This document shows, in pieces, positions 63,401 to 64,000 of a stretch of 64,000 bases of DNA. Source of the stretch: Oncomelania hupensis (Eukaryota; Mollusca; Gastropoda; Littorinimorpha; Pomatiopsidae); NCBI GenBank assembly GCA_036898135.1, contig CM072511.1, forward strand, positions 163,453,564 to 163,517,563, given 5' to 3'. The translations under genes and the position numbers were made by a program. The number at the start of each line of letters is the position of its first letter. Positions within the stretch are counted from its first letter, which is position 1. The notes under the pieces were generated by a model. It searched no databases. It was not told the DNA's origin and worked only from the letters and a program-made list of their open reading frames with translations.

Positions 63401-63980
63401 TGTCATCAGTATAATCAAGGTCCAGCTAACAGTTGTGTTGTGTGTTCATTTACCTGTCTGTGTGTGTGATAGCACGTGCTGAAACCACTGTCATCAGTAC
63501 AATCAAGGTCCAGCTAACAGTTGTGTTGTGTGTTCATTTACCTGTCTGTGTGTGTGATAGCACGTGCTGAAACCACTGTCATCAGTATAATCAAGGTCCA
63601 GCTAACAGTTGTGTTGTGTGTTCATTTACCTGTCTGGGCTGATAGCACGTGCTGAAACCACTGTCATCAGTATAATCAAGGTCCAGCTAACAGTTGTGTT
63701 GTGTGTTCATTTACCTGTCTGGGCTGATAGCACGTGCTGAAACCACGGTCATCAGTATAATCAAGGTCCAGCTAACAGTTGTGTTGTGTGTTCATTTACC
63801 TGTCTGTGTGTGTGATAGCACGTGCTGAAACCACTGTCATCAGTATAATCAAGGTCCAGCTAACAGTTGTGTTGTGTGTTCATTTACCTGTCTGTGTGTG
63901 TGATAGCACGTGTTGAAACCACTGTCATCAGTATAATCAAGGTCCAGCTAACAGTTCTGTTGTGTGTTCATTTACCTGCA
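60421..63980 (+). repeat. Exon-end/splice-donor minisatellite (56- and 88-bp units)
   Basis: From 60421 the 56-bp unit (atagcacgtgctgaaaccac, then tgtcatcagtataatcaag, then gtctgtctgtgtgtgtg) repeats about 47 times to ~63083. It then continues as about ten 88-bp units in which 'gtctgtctgtg' is replaced by 'gtccagctaacagttgtgtt' plus 'gtgtgttcatttacctgtct'. Intermediate-length units with 'gtcctgttgtgtgttcattt' occur at 61251, 62111 and 63083. The first 43 bases of each unit are the 3' end of MED24 exon 11, and the remainder is the start of its intron. Copies are nearly identical. Unique sequence resumes near 63980. Confidence 0.95.
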
Positions 63981-64000
63981 CGTAGTAATCTTTCGGATGA

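Noticed and set aside
60421..63980. CRISPR-like array
   Set aside because: Units are contiguous tandem copies without variable spacers, in a eukaryotic gene. It is a minisatellite.

Overview
This window is animal nuclear DNA. Its genes have many short exons joined by GT..AG introns, and their phases agree from exon to exon. The introns and flanks are packed with non-LTR retrotransposon pieces, SINEs, cut-and-paste transposon remnants and minisatellites. The two named genes diverge moderately from their vertebrate orthologues. Together with the LINE, 5S-SINE and 'AAGGTCA' repeat content, this suggests an invertebrate and most likely a mollusc, possibly a gastropod. The species call is inference.

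Layout. (1) 0.3-6.5 kb: two degenerate minus-strand LINEs, one (LINE-A, CR1/L2-like) inserted inside the other (LINE-B, endonuclease-reverse transcriptase type). (2) 7.67-29.34 kb, plus strand: a complete 19-exon model for DNA polymerase nu (POLN, family A). Its introns hold 5S-derived and tRNA-derived SINEs, LINE 3' ends, a hAT-like element, an element rich in AGGTCA half-sites, several tandem arrays, and a partial duplicate of its own exon 15. (3) 30.9-43.8 kb (possibly to 49.4 kb), minus strand and tail-to-tail with POLN: a multi-exon C2H2 zinc-finger protein with an AT-hook-like motif and nine zinc fingers, which I cannot assign to a named orthologue. Its introns hold a pogo/Tigger derivative, a TIR element with a coiled-coil ORF, a second AGGTCA-rich element and LINE fragments. 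(4) 49.69 kb to beyond the right edge, plus strand: the 5' part (11 exons, about 458 codons) of Mediator subunit 24 (MED24), with a piggyBac derivative in its third intron. (5) 60.42-63.98 kb: a large minisatellite whose 56-88 bp unit is the last 43 bases of MED24 exon 11 plus the 5' splice site.

The three host genes are a DNA-repair/translesion polymerase, a putative zinc-finger transcription factor and a transcription co-activator subunit. Nothing in the sequence links them in one pathway. The zinc-finger gene and MED24 may share a head-to-head promoter near 49.4-49.7 kb. The most unusual feature is the array of roughly 55-60 copies of an authentic exon end with its splice donor directly downstream of that exon. 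No CRISPR array, rRNA gene or convincing free-standing tRNA gene was seen.
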